Below, in pieces: positions 53,695-64,000 of a stretch of DNA of 64,000 bases. Below the pieces are notes generated by a model that was given only the letters and a program-made list of their open reading frames with translations, did not search any database and had not been told where the DNA came from. Origin of the DNA: Siphonodentalium dalli (taxonomy: Eukaryota; Mollusca; Scaphopoda; Gadilida; Siphonodentaliidae); assembly GCA_032622095.1 (NCBI GenBank), contig CP136065.1:215182151-215246150 (forward strand), given 5' to 3'. A program made the translations under genes and the position numbers. Position 1 is the stretch's first letter; every line of letters begins with the position of its first letter.

Positions 53695-54040
53695 ATTTAC
53701 AACTTAGCTAACTTGAATATCTTGTATATACAACTTAGCTATATTCTATATGCAACTGGCTATCTTACATATACAACTTATCTATTTTGTATAGATAGAT
53801 AAGCTGTATCTATACAACTTAGCTTTAGTGCATATACAACTTATCAATATCGTGTATACAATTTAGCAATATTGTATATACAAATTAACAATATTTTATA
53901 TACAACTTAACAATGTTGAATATACGACTTAGTTATATTGTATATACAACATAGCTTTTTGTAGATACGACTTAGCTATCTTGTATGTACAACTTAACTA
54001 TCTTGTATATACAACATAGCTATCTTGTATGTACAAGTTT
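53695..54040 (+). repeat. 22-24 bp tandem array, ACAACTTAGCTATCTTGTAT type
   Basis: About 14 imperfect units of ACAACTTAGCTATCTTGTAT. A short inverted segment occurs near 53,800 (TATAGATAGATAAGCTG). Confidence 0.8.
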
Positions 54041-54453
54041 TTTGGATTTGTTTTGCATATGGCACCAATACGCTGTCGTATGACGTAAGTTGCATATAGT
54101 GTATCACTTCCGGACCACAACAACCATAATCGTTTATGAAACCCAATTTCCAAATAGCTTTTTGTGAATAAAATAGATGAAACTGAAGATTATGTATATT
54201 ATTTGTCTATACACGGAGCGTAATTCAATGTGAAATATGTTGAAATGTATTTTGCCTTGATTGAGAGTGCTAAAAGATTAATATTATCCATCATAACCTG
54301 GGGTGTGGGATGGAAAAATATAATATCTGGCCCCACGGGTAGATATTCGGGTCGGAAACGAGGCTTGCCGAGTGTCCAGCCCAAATATCTGACCCGAATT
54401 GTGAGATTTGTCCATCGTGATTATCTGGGATGATATAGGTATATATAGGTATA
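54041..54453. other. No gene; short repeat echoes
   Basis: 54,415-54,445 (CGTGATTATCTGGGATGAT) matches part of Helitron elements E2, K2 and N2. CCACGGGTAGATATTCGGGT near 54,335 looks repeat-like. Nothing coding. Confidence 0.4.
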
Positions 54454-55129
54454 TCTATATCTATATTTGCGAATGTCTGTCTGTCTGTCTGTGTTCTATA
54501 GAAATTCACAGGGAACCACCTATATGGTACAAAAGGGGTATAATAGGGGTAGCTTTTTACAAGAAAGATAATGGCGAGGGTTAGAATTTTCTAAAGTGAC
54601 GCCGTTGTTGTCAGAGGCAGAAAAGTGGGAGGGGCAGAAAAATAAATTGTCGCCGATTGCCACCAAACTTATATATAATCATCCCAATAACATGAGGAAT
54701 CTAATGGTGTGGCTTAATTATGTCAAAAGTCGCGCCGTTCGCGACAGGGATGCCCGGATCCCCTTCTTATCAAACGTCAACACATTTGGTCGAATTTAAG
54801 ATGAAGTTATCTGCAATGGCATTATTGACTTCTGTAAATGGAAATTATTAGCAATATTTCAAACGCAGAGAGTGCATGAACCACCGATCGATCTATAAAT
54901 TATAATAGCCCAATCGCGCTGAACTAGATCGATTGGTCTTCCTGGCATAGTGGTTGCTGCTGTAAGAGAGGGAACTCTAAATTTCTTAAATATTAAAATT
55001 TTGTTTGTTTTCAGATTTGTACAAGTTTATAATGAATATTACTAGTAAAAAAATATACCATTGTCTTTCATTAGTTTCAAAATAAATGAGAATTTTTTTT
55101 AATTGGTAGAAACAGCTGGTCGAAAGAAC

Positions 55130-57265
55130 AATTTAGAGTACTCCCCTTAAGCATAATTAACTTACGATAAGCGTAATACATTTGAATTACGCTTAAGTGT
55201 AATTGGGTTCATCAGCTATCTCACCTCTATGGGAGGAAGCCAAATTAACATTTAATAAATAATTGAGCTAAAGCCCCCCCCCCCCAATCAAGGAATCTCT
55301 AATTACACTTAAGTGCAATAAGAATATTTCTTATCGCGCTTAAGTGGAATAAGAAGATTCCTTATTGCGCTTAGAGATTCCTTATTGCGCTTAAGTGCAA
55401 TACGATATTCCTTTTTGTGCTTAAGTGCAATAAGATATTCCTTATTGTGCTAAGCGCAATTAGATATTTCCTTATTGAACTTAATCGCAATTATATCTTC
55501 CCTTATTATATCGCTTAAGCTCAATTATATCGCTTAAGCTCTATTATTTATTAAATGTTAATTTGGCTCCCCATATACCTCATGTATATTGGTATAACCT
55601 GATGTAGGTTACTGGCATTAGTAATGTGGTTGCATCCATTTCAGCTTGAGGGGAGTTCAATGAGAGTGTATATGAATTACGTTTAAGCGTACATCATTTA
55701 CGCTTAAGCGCGGAACTCATTTACACTTAAGCATAATTAATATGAATAATGCTTAAGCAAATACCTAACTCCAACTGATTTCCTCTGTCTGAATAATTGA
55801 GTCCATCTCATAGTATATGGGGGAGTCTAAACCGATGTTTGATTGATGTCTTATTGCCAGAGTAAATTTGAGTTTAGAGGAAATCGCAAGGGAGACAGCC
55901 TTTTCAAATATATTATTTATTAGTGTAAATCAATTGCGCTCAAGCGCAAAAAATATGTGTCTAATAATATATTTGCGCTTTAGCATAAAATTGCCATAAA
56001 TGTGATCTATTATATGGGAGGCCCTTTTCACATTTATTATTTATTAACGCGCAAATAACCTCTATCATTTGCAATTAAGCAAATAGATCATATTTGCGCT
56101 TAAGCGCAAATCATTTGCACTTAAGCGCAAATAAAAATCAATATGCATTGATCCCCCCTGAATTAATTTTACATGGCACAGGCCTAAACACATCACTAAA
56201 GTTGATATAACCCCACCATATGAGGGAAACAATCCCCCAGAAACCCCAAGATCTGTTTTATGACCATGGAAATGATATAGATCTGTGTAGGATATGTCTC
56301 TTTTATAAAATATACTATATCTCTGGGATGGCGAGACAGATTCTTGGGGACAGGGATGCAGATATTATGAAAATAGGGGGTTTTCCCCAACTTCAAGTCA
56401 ATGAGTACACCATATGAGGGAAGCAAACCCCAGTAACCCCTAATTCCCTATTTATGGCCATGGAAATGGTATATATATGTGCAGGAGATAATAAAATATA
56501 CATGAGCTCTGGGAGTGAGGCACCAAATCTTGGGACACCAGGGACAGAGATGCTGATATGCATATGGAAATATGTTTTTTCTTCAACTTCGAGTCTATGT
56601 ATGGGGCTATTACTATGGGCCCATGCTAATATAATATGAGATGGACTCAATCATTCACATCAGAGGGATGTAATGGAGTGTTAGGTATTTGCGCTTAAGC
56701 GCAAATAAATTGATAGACACATATTTGTGCTTAAGCGCAATTGATTTACGCTTAAGCACAAATATTTGCGCTTAATGATTTATGCTTAAGCACAAATATT
56801 TGCGCTTAAGCGCAAATAAATAATAAATGTGAAAAGGGCCTCCCATACTATTTCCGCTAAAGCGCATATGATTTGTATTTAAGTATAAATGATTTGCTCT
56901 TAAGTGCAAATGATTTACACTTAAGCGTAAATGATTTGCGATTAAGCAGAATCAGAATAAATGTGAAAACGGCTTCTCGTATAAACGCTTAAGCATAATT
57001 CATTTATGATTAAGTGTAATTAATCTATCAATGAAAATAAATGACCAGTGAGCTTAAGCGTAAATCAATTACGCTTAAGCACACTTTAATCAATTACGCT
57101 TAAGCACACGAGTCATAATTCTATTACTCATAGGAGTAATGCTTTATCTACATCATACGGTTAAGCGTAAGTGAAGTACGCTTTATATGTGTGCATTACA
57201 CCTGAGTGTAATACATTACGCTTAGTTGTAATTCACTTATGCTAAAGTGCAATTAGCTAATACAT
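55130..57265. repeat. Palindromic TTAAGCGC array 2
   Basis: Several blocks (55.13-55.55, 55.67-55.77, 55.93-56.13, 56.68-56.96, 56.98-57.26 kb) of alternating GCGCTTAAGCGC and AT-rich words, including TTTGCGCTTAAGCGCAAAT-like perfect palindromes. Blocks are separated by AATAAATGTGAAAAGGGCC with CTCCCAT, present in both orientations, and by unrelated sequence. Frames at 56,196-56,650 lie in the spacers and overlap on both strands; not called. Confidence 0.7.
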
Positions 57266-57419
57266 GTGAAAAAGGCTTTCCATTATAGTTATCATCCATC
57301 AGAATGAATAGTGCTTACTAAAGCTTGACAACAGAATTTGCCATTAAAAACATTTCATGGCCAATGAGCTAACAAATGTTCTGTACTGGCATATTGAATA
57401 CCAATTATTTGTACTATTG

Positions 57420-57700
57420 TACAGGTGTAATGTAATTAAACAGTTTTGAGTTACAAAAGTAAGACAACTCTTTCGGCACGGTACTGTGCTTGCGGCCAGA
57501 TTGATGTAAACATTCGGTCAATGCGCTTACAATTTTCTATAAATAGTAACATTTTGGAATTATTACCTCTCGATGACTGTTCGATTATAATCTTTGCCAC
57601 TAACTCGGCCAATGTTCTTCCGTTTGTGATTTCACGCAACAATTCCCTTTCTATTCCTTCCCTGTCGAATTGACTACCGATTGCGATGTCAATTTGTTTT
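57420..57700 (-). CDS. Unrecognised protein-like frame, doubtful
   Basis: Minus frame from about 57,705 to 57,451 reads DIAIGSQFDREGIERELL, then RTLAELVAKIIIEQSSRG and MLLFIENCKRIDRM, ending at a stop. Composition (charged, amphipathic) is more protein-like than neighbours, but there is no ATG, no obvious splice sites and no known motif. Possibly an exon or retroelement scrap, possibly chance. Confidence 0.2.
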
Positions 57701-58049
57701 TCGCTTTAATATTCTGATGTGCATGACGCTATTCCAGCGAACGGTCATCCTCCCTAGAAGCCATTTCTGAGAACGAACCCCGATTCAATCCCAATCGAGT
57801 CGGAAGTGCTCGGGCATTTCCGTGACTGCACAAGACGACGCATCGTTTTGTTTTTTCGTGTTATTATGGTGAGATTAATCGGGACGATTGATGAATATAA
57901 ATAGTTAGCCGAATGGCCGTATAATGTGTACAAACTGACTTCAGGATGGGGGATTTCGTGTATCTGAGTTATTTTATTCACTCTTCCCACAGAATGACGC
58001 AGGGAACTCAATTGTGAGGTTCAATTTACGTTTCACATCACTTTAAAGA

Positions 58050-58960
58050 CGCCAAATTTGTGTCGTTGGGATGAGAGGGTGGGCGCGATGGGTGGGTATT
58101 AAATCTGACAAGAATTAATTTAGTCGCCGAAACTTACACAAATTCATCCCCATGGTATGAGGTGTCTAATGGCGTGGCTAAAAGTTGTCAAAAGTGGCGT
58201 TATTCGAGTCATGGGTGCACTGAAAGGGAGAGGGGCACCACAATTGATAGACCTAATGTTTAGCGCCAATTTCCACCAAATTGATACACATTCTTATCCA
58301 CGATATGAGGAATCTAATCGTGTGATTTTAAAGACATCATATTGGTGCTGCTTTGGTGAAAGATGGGGGTGGACATTAAATTTGATAAAAAATTGTTTAG
58401 TCGCGGATTAGCACCAAACTTACAAACAATAATCTCCATGATATCAGGAGTCTAACTGTGTGGTTTAAAGATGTCAAAAGTGGGGCAGTTCGAGTCAGGG
58501 GTGCCTAGATCATGAGAGGGACACAAAGATTGATAAACAATATCCACCTGATTGATACATATTCTTCTCCGTGATACGAATAATATAATCGTGTGGTTTA
58601 AATGCGCCAAATTGGTGTCTTTTGGGTGAGAGATATGAAATGGTGGCCCTAAATTTGATACGAATTTGTATACTCGCCAATTTTCATAAATTGTATATAT
58701 ATTCATCTCTATAATGAGTCTAAGTGTGTGGTTTAATTATGTCAAAATTGGCGCCGCTTGAGTCAGAAATAGGGACGGGAGGATCACCAAAAACATATAA
58801 AAATATATTTAGTGTCAATTACCATTAAACTCATACACGTTCTTCTCAAATGATACAATGAATCATTTATATAACTTTAAGGGTACAGTCGAGTTGCACC
58901 AAAGTTGATACAAATATAATTAGCACTGATTCTACCAAATTCATGCACGTTCTTCTCTAA
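58050..58960 (+). repeat. Diverged tandem core, about 110-230 bp units
   Basis: Recurrent words: CACCAAATTGATACA, CATTCTTCTC, TGATA(C/T)GA, TCTAATCGTGTGG, TTTAAAGATGTC, TTGGTGT. Also one copy at 54,590-54,790. Likely core of the large Helitron-type element. Confidence 0.55.
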
Positions 58961-60110
58961 TGATATGATGAATTAAATCACATTTGGTGTCGTTTGGGTC
59001 ATGGGTGGCGAGAGGAGATTCATTAGGATTTATAAGATTGTTCAATTCGCCGATATCCAACAAAGTTATATATAGTCATCTCCCAGGCCATCTCCATGTC
59101 GTCCCAAGGAGTGTTTTTCCAAGTTCACAATCTCGACAAATGGTGACCGAATTAAGTCACTTGAACAATTATATATCTTCTCAACTGTCATGTTTATATG
59201 GAGATGGAAATCAGGGCATTGCGATAATGTTCTATCAATACAGATACATAGAAGAAAGCATTAAAAGTATATTTATATCAATATATTTAAGAGATACATA
59301 TATTCATACAAACTGAGGGACCTTGAATCGTCAGAGGATTGCATATTAGAATGACCCATGTATATATTATAACACGATTGAGTCTGTCCAATTCAATATA
59401 GTTTCCACAAACAAAGTTACAATTGCCAAGATATATGGAAATGTAGAGCAGGCCTGTTCAAAAATAGTGGTCACAGTGTGCAGTCAAATATGGTTTCTTC
59501 TGAGATAAAGGAAAACGCAGTCCGTAGCACATGACATTTCGGAATCATCCAATATTGACATCTGACAAGGGTATATCTGCCCGATACAGAGGATTTCTTT
59601 CATTTATTTTTAGAACAGACTCACCGCCTAACATAAACAACTCAAAATTTCGCTGTGTCGGGCACATGTAGCTGCTATACATGCATAACATCAATTATTT
59701 TAAACTGCAAATGATTAGCCAGTATATAGCACCAGAACAGAGGAGAACCTGGACATATCTTTAAAACATATGTATCTTCATGAAGATATGATAAACTATA
59801 TTGATTGATTGATTGATACATATCTATGTAAAACACAATTGTCGTCTTTTATTTTTTCGAACTAATATGTTTATGCTGTTCATGTTTCATGCTATAATGT
59901 CTTAAGTATACGCAGTTGTAAATAAATAAATACTTCTTAAACGCGATAAACAAAATGATAATTGTTCCGACCTGACAATGTGAGCCACTACTTATAAGAA
60001 TCATGTTTTGTGATACCATTTAGATATACAATTTATGAGAATACGTGTAACACTTTGAAAGCAAGGGTATTCTCTATTCCCGCCAAATATCCACAGAGGG
60101 TTTCACATCA
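58961..60110. other. No gene supported
   Basis: AT-rich. The frame at 58,984-59,316 starts inside the repeat and has no recognisable features. Confidence 0.35.
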
Positions 60111-60132
60111 CTTTAACCTGGGCAACGCCTGG

Positions 60133-60190
60133 TAACCCTGCTAGTATAGTATATAAACAAAGCGCGTTACCCATGCTGGCAGGGTTAATA
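60133..60190. repeat. AACCCTGC inverted pair after the CTAG end
   Basis: AACCCTGC at 60,134 is inverted as GCAGGGTT near 60,172, enclosing CTAG and AACAAAGCGCG. The words AACAAAGCGCG and GCAGGG also occur together at 17.69, 36.59 and 39.30 kb. Confidence 0.4.
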
Positions 60191-62328
60191 AGTGCGTACG
60201 AATCTACATGAGCTTATGAAAGCCACATAAATTCGTCATATCGTTGCACCTGCATAGTTTCCGAGAAACGCGCGTATTGATATGAAATATATACAACTAG
60301 ACCAATCGTGGTTGTCATGGGAAATGTCCATATTCGTACCATTGTTACTCAACAATGGGGATATCATTAACTTCGGTTAATTAAAACTGACACCATATTG
60401 TTTGCAAAATACCACGAAAGCGCTCACTCGTCCTCGCCACAATATGTTGGTATTGCATGGGTCACCATAATTATTATCAATCTCCCAAAAAAATCGCCAC
60501 TGTGTTGAGTGTTTTGCTTACCGTACAATTCCGATGTGCTGTATCGGTATATGAACAAATGCTAAGATAACACAAAGAGAGTTTAATGTATTTAATATAT
60601 GATGGTACAGCCATAGTGGATAAATCTATGCGTCAACGAGTCATTGTTTTTGCCTGGTCACCAGAGCCATATAATGTAGAATTTCGCGAATATGGTGTCC
60701 ACCTATGGAAGAGGTTATTTCCTAGCAAAGCGGAAATGGCCGAATCGTTCAGAATGATAGCCACACATGTACTGATAAATGATGCATCTAGACATTGGAA
60801 TGGCCTGCATGTACATGTATGTATACAGCTATGCTCTAATTGACCCCCCCCCCTTAAAGACATTGACCACGTACCGCGTTAATCATGATCAATCCTACTA
60901 TGACCAACCTTCGTACCCTATTAAAGTCAGAATTATAAACACCACGGAGTGCATGGCTTGACGCTGAATTGATGATGCATTTGCGAATGTTGATTAAACC
61001 GTAAACAAATTATTAATGGAAATATTGTTTTGTAAGGTGTAAGGTGGCCATGTGAAAAATTAATACAGTGGTCGCAAAATATTATTACTAATACCGTAGT
61101 ATGATTACCCGCGGTTGTCACATGTCAACCACTTGACCGTGGTTGAACGGCGGTATGGTATAACCGGTGTCATTAATGTCCTACAAAATTGTTAAAGTGG
61201 ATGATTAATTAGAGCATAGCTGTAGTAAGTTACAGTGAACAAGGTCAACGTCTAATAAAAGCTTGTGACGGATTCAGTGATAATGTGTGTCCAAGAATTG
61301 GATCCGTGTCTCCGAGATTATCCGTCATTCCATACATATCTCACAACAATATCACAGCGTCTCCGTCGTTTCGATAAAAGGATTAGCAGACTTCATAACT
61401 GGGTGATATGTTATGTCATATAAGAAAAATATCAATCGTGGTGATACCACTTTACTGGTTGAATGGCGGTACAACTGCGGTCATTAACGCCTTTCAAGTT
61501 CAACCATCACAACACCATAACTCAGTAGGCATATCATTTCGTCGCAGACTCCGTAGAAACATTCGAAACAATATTCAGCAGACTCTAAAACTGGTAGATA
61601 TGGCCACACATATGTTTCGATGAAATATGATGTATCACGAGACGAGTGACTGATCTGTCAGTATGTGTCCACACGTCAGTTTGCGATAATTAATTATGAC
61701 GAAGGCAATATCGACACACCAATTCTGACTAAACTTTTTCAGTTTCTACGTTATTATTGTTGTTGATACCGGTATTGTCATGCACTAATCACTAAAGGTT
61801 GACATCAAAGCTTTGGGGAATTATTCTCGTATCAGTACCAACTGCATTCATTGACTTGGACTGCTGTTGGAATGTTGTGAACAGTGACAGTCGAATTACA
61901 CCACCAAATTATCAACATCGACATGTTTTGTAGTTTAACAGCTTCACTGATTCACATTCAGACCAAAATCAAACTGTGTTGACATTATTCCAGAACATCT
62001 ACAGTACAAGAAGTAACCTTTTGGATCCAATTTCGCCACATCTGGCCCAAATAAATTCATTTTTCATTTTTTTTCTTCCGGTGTTGTTCAGCAACGGGGT
62101 ACGGGCAAATTGATTCATTTTAGGCCACTCTAAAACTTCAAAATTGTACCTGTAAGTCGAGGCCGAATTCACCTTTAAATAAAAGATGCAAGCGAGTATT
62201 GTGTCGTGTTCCCCCGTTGTTATAAGGTACTTTTAAACGATAGATCTATGACAGCGAGTCGATGAGCGGCCATTTTTCCACTTTAATTTGATCTTTTGCA
62301 CACGACACTCGATTTCGACACACGTGAC
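60191..62328. other. No gene supported
   Basis: 60,420-60,510 is an inverted piece of the dispersed repeat (GGGTCACC, ATCGCCAC words). Frames at 60,586-60,843 and 61,408-61,623 show no recognisable domain; the former overlaps an equally long frame on the other strand. A poly-C run is at 60,844. Confidence 0.35.
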
Positions 62329-62436
62329 GGTTCTCTGTGGAACCTATCATACAGGTTATATAGCGTTAAACAGGTTCTAAAGGCACATATTATCAAACTA
62401 TCAGGTACTATAGCAGCTATAAGTTCTGTGGAGAAC
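62329..62436. mobile_element. Tiny inverted-terminal element
   Basis: GGTTCTCTGTGGAACCTAT at the left and, inverted, GGTTCTCCACAGAACTTAT at the right. About 108 bp. It adjoins a reverse transcriptase fragment. Confidence 0.45.
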
Positions 62437-62592
62437 CTAAATCAATTGCTTTACTTGAGAGTGTGGATAGTTTTCTATCCATTTCAAACGTTTTCCTCGC
62501 ACTCCATAGCTAGACAGTTGATGTACCAATCCACTGTGCCAAACTATCTCGAATGCCTTCGATATATCACAGAAAGTAGAGCATGTATAATA
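62437..62592 (-). pseudogene. LINE reverse transcriptase fragment (DISKAF motif)
   Basis: Minus frame reads TFCDISKAFEIVWHSGLVHQ, then SSYGVRGKRLKWIENY, and stops. This is the motif A region of non-LTR reverse transcriptases (usually D-x-S-K-A-F-D with VWH-x-GL). About 50 codons remain. The frame stops as it enters the small inverted-terminal element at 62,329-62,436. Confidence 0.8.
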
Positions 62593-62682
62593 TGATCATA
62601 CGCTTGTGTAATTAACGAACCAAAGCAAAACCACTAACACGAGGGTAGCTGTGGCTTTTTTTTTAATATTATCAAAATCAGT

Positions 62683-63012
62683 TTATCGATTCCCTGGTAT
62701 TCCCTCCAAATAAGATTCACATAAGGCTATATTCCCTCGGATCGTCGAATGAATGGACCCCAATCGTAATTTCGAGTATAAATCGTACATCCGGGTACTC
62801 CTGATCGATAGCTTGACTATCCATGGTTGTAAACTACTAGTACCAACATCAAAGTGGAAATAGTTATACCTTGTCGAGAGGGGAACGGGAACATCTTTAA
62901 TGAATTTAACCAATTTATTTCTTTTCTTGACGCTGGGTGAGCACTGCGGCGGAGATATTATACCCGAGAACGTGTAAATGTCATAGCTGTTCATTTGATT
63001 CAAATGTGTCAC
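62683..63012 (-). CDS. Unrecognised 109-residue frame upstream of the RT fragment
   Basis: Begins at an ATG and reads MTHLNQMNSYDIYTFSG, with KKRNKLVKFIKDVPVPL and YFHFDVGTSSLQPWIVKL later. Same strand as the RT scrap 90 bases downstream, so it could be another piece of that LINE, but no endonuclease or ORF1 motif is visible. Could also be chance. Confidence 0.3.
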   Translation of the reverse strand: MTHLNQMNSYDIYTFSGIISPPQCSPSVKKRNKLVKFIKDVPVPLSTRYNYFHFDVGTSSLQPWIVKLSIRSTRMYDLYSKLRLGSIHSTIRGNIALCESYLEGIPGNR

Positions 63013-63515
63013 CGTGTCGATTTCAACGAAAATCGACGAACAACGTCATCGTGTAACTTTTTCCCATCGACCGAGTTCGCCTGAATGTATATTCTGTTTT
63101 GTTCATAATTATATAAGCCTTTCCTTTCGATCCTGAAAATAGTTTCTGTATATTTATGGATTATCCCATGCATGTATGTACTAAATAGTCTTATTATAAC
63201 AATTAATTCCTTATTAAATATATGTTATTTCGTTTCGCACAGTACTGCACCGTACCAAGTGCTGTACATTAAATGCCCAGTAGAACGGTAAATTCGTGAT
63301 GATATTCTTATTATTTTTCACATCAGGAATTTCGATCACTTTTCACTCGCCCCGATGTGTGTAGACTGTAGTTACAATAGTGTCGTTATTTGTTGTATCT
63401 TATTTTCTTATTCAATATTCATAATTCTCATTTGCAATACCAGTAATCGAAAGACACAGTAACAATATTTCCCGATTACGATGCTTTAAGCCCACCGATC
63501 TACTGTGCGACAAAA
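63013..63515. other. No recognisable feature
   Basis: AT-rich. Confidence 0.35.
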
Positions 63516-63549
63516 GTGGTCGCACAAATTCAAAACAGCAGCGTCGTAT

Positions 63550-63640
63550 TAGATAACAAGAAAACCATAGTCAGAAATGGTAAAGCCACCAAGATCATAT
63601 TATTAGCCATAAATATAAGTTATAATATAAAATATATTGG
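63550..63640 (+). repeat. Short copy of the sequence at 1,738-1,825 (inverted)
   Basis: ACAAGAAAACCATAGTCAGA, then AATGGTAA, GCCACCAA and ATCATATTATTAGCCATAAA occur here on plus and at 1,738-1,815 on minus, nearly identical over about 75 bp. At 1.7 kb the segment sits at the truncated end of the LINE remnant, so this may be a scrap of the same element. Confidence 0.65.
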
Positions 63641-64000
63641 TTACATGAATGCATCGCCTCAGAATTCCGTTAAAACAACTAATCCTTCAAATTATTACAA
63701 AAAAACGGCTTATTACTGCAGGTTTCTCATTCACCACACCAGAAAGCTTCTAAATGCGGATCAATAATCGTAGGTATTGTGTTCCCGCCAAGAGTGCATG
63801 GCCCAGCCATTGTTCATACCTAAACGTCGAAAGCAATTAACGTGGTCATAATGGTTACATACTGCAACTATAAGACATCCAGTGAATACACACCCCACGA
63901 AAACTCGAAATGTGTTGTCCTGTGAGATTTCCCATCACTATATCTCAATTTGACACGGCCGGATTAGCCTTTCTACAACATCCTAAAACAATAAAGCTTC
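63641..64000. other. No recognisable feature
   Basis: Window end. The frame 63,516-63,767 crosses the repeat copy and is not called. Confidence 0.35.

Larger units (their letters stand above)
54454..60144 (+). mobile_element. Possible large Helitron-type element interrupted by a palindrome array
   Basis: Left end TCTATATCTATATTTGCG followed by a CTGT tract, preceded by A. Right end: CTGGGCAACGCCTGG hairpin region, TAACCCTG, then CTAG at 60,141-60,144, followed by T. Diverged core units of about 110-120 bp (ACCAAACTTATA, CCATGATATGAGG, TCTAATCGTGTGG, TCAAAAGTGGCG) occur near both ends (54.6-54.8 and 58.05-58.96 kb). The middle is the TTAAGCGC satellite. No Rep/helicase genes. The pairing of these two ends is inference. 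Confidence 0.4.

Noticed and set aside
31377-57265. TTAAGCGC arrays as telomeric or centromeric satellite
   Set aside because: Only a few hundred to two thousand bases, degenerate, and split by spacers; no evidence for higher-order satellite.
60586-60843. 85-codon frame as a gene
   Set aside because: An equally long frame overlaps on the other strand and no motif is recognised.
1-64000. tRNA, rRNA or other structured RNA genes
   Set aside because: No cloverleaf or rRNA-like sequence was recognised by eye; a covariance-model scan was not possible here.

Overview
The window looks like intergenic and intronic DNA from a repeat-rich, AT-rich animal genome, most likely a lophotrochozoan and probably a bivalve mollusc. 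The evidence is one multi-exon gene with GT-AG introns that joins a fucolectin-type lectin domain to EGF-like repeats, abundant Helitron-type elements with tandem cores and microsatellite tracts, and an absence of bacterial features. The organism call is inference. The window shows one well-supported host gene, one recent LTR retrotransposon, several LINE fragments, and a dense population of non-autonomous DNA elements and satellites.

Layout. 1-5,100: short direct repeats and a minisatellite, an old Helitron-type core array (1.08-1.62 kb), and a decayed LINE on the minus strand (ORF1 plus endonuclease, about 1.74-3.59 kb). 5.1-7.4 kb: a degenerate minisatellite carrying a complete plus-strand Helitron-type element (5,740-6,673) inside a TA dinucleotide run. 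7.4-13.9 kb: mostly unrecognised AT-rich DNA with two small inverted-terminal elements. 13.9-20.55 kb: nine Helitron-type elements joined end to end, all on the minus strand. 20.7-21.7 kb: an inverted-terminal element with 355-bp internal repeats. 22,074-27,800: a complete minus-strand Ty3/Gypsy-like LTR element with 649-bp LTRs and a TTTA target duplication. Its RT, RNase H and most of the integrase are missing, leaving a protease-integrase C-terminus fusion ORF. Its gag-pol junction carries a textbook -1 frameshift signal.

29.5-52 kb: the host gene, plus strand. Seven exons (29,467-51,978) join in one open frame of 459 codons including the stop: fucolectin-type domain (two exons), EGF-like cysteine-rich region (one exon), transmembrane exon, and three short cytoplasmic exons. 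The signal-peptide exon was not found and should lie upstream. Intron 1 contains a palindromic TTAAGCGC array and a long inverted repeat. Intron 2 holds the second Helitron chain (about 35.9-44.9 kb). Introns 5 and 6 contain minisatellites.

52-64 kb: a 228-bp tandem duplication, a LINE reverse-transcriptase fragment, trinucleotide and 22-bp repeats, then a possible 5.7-kb Helitron-type element (54,454-60,144) enclosing a large palindromic TTAAGCGC satellite (55.1-57.3 kb). A second reverse-transcriptase fragment is at 62.4-62.6 kb, and a short copy of sequence also present at 1.74-1.83 kb is at 63.5 kb. The most striking signals are the head-to-tail Helitron chains with exchangeable ends, the two TTAAGCGC palindrome arrays, and the frameshift signal in the deleted LTR element.
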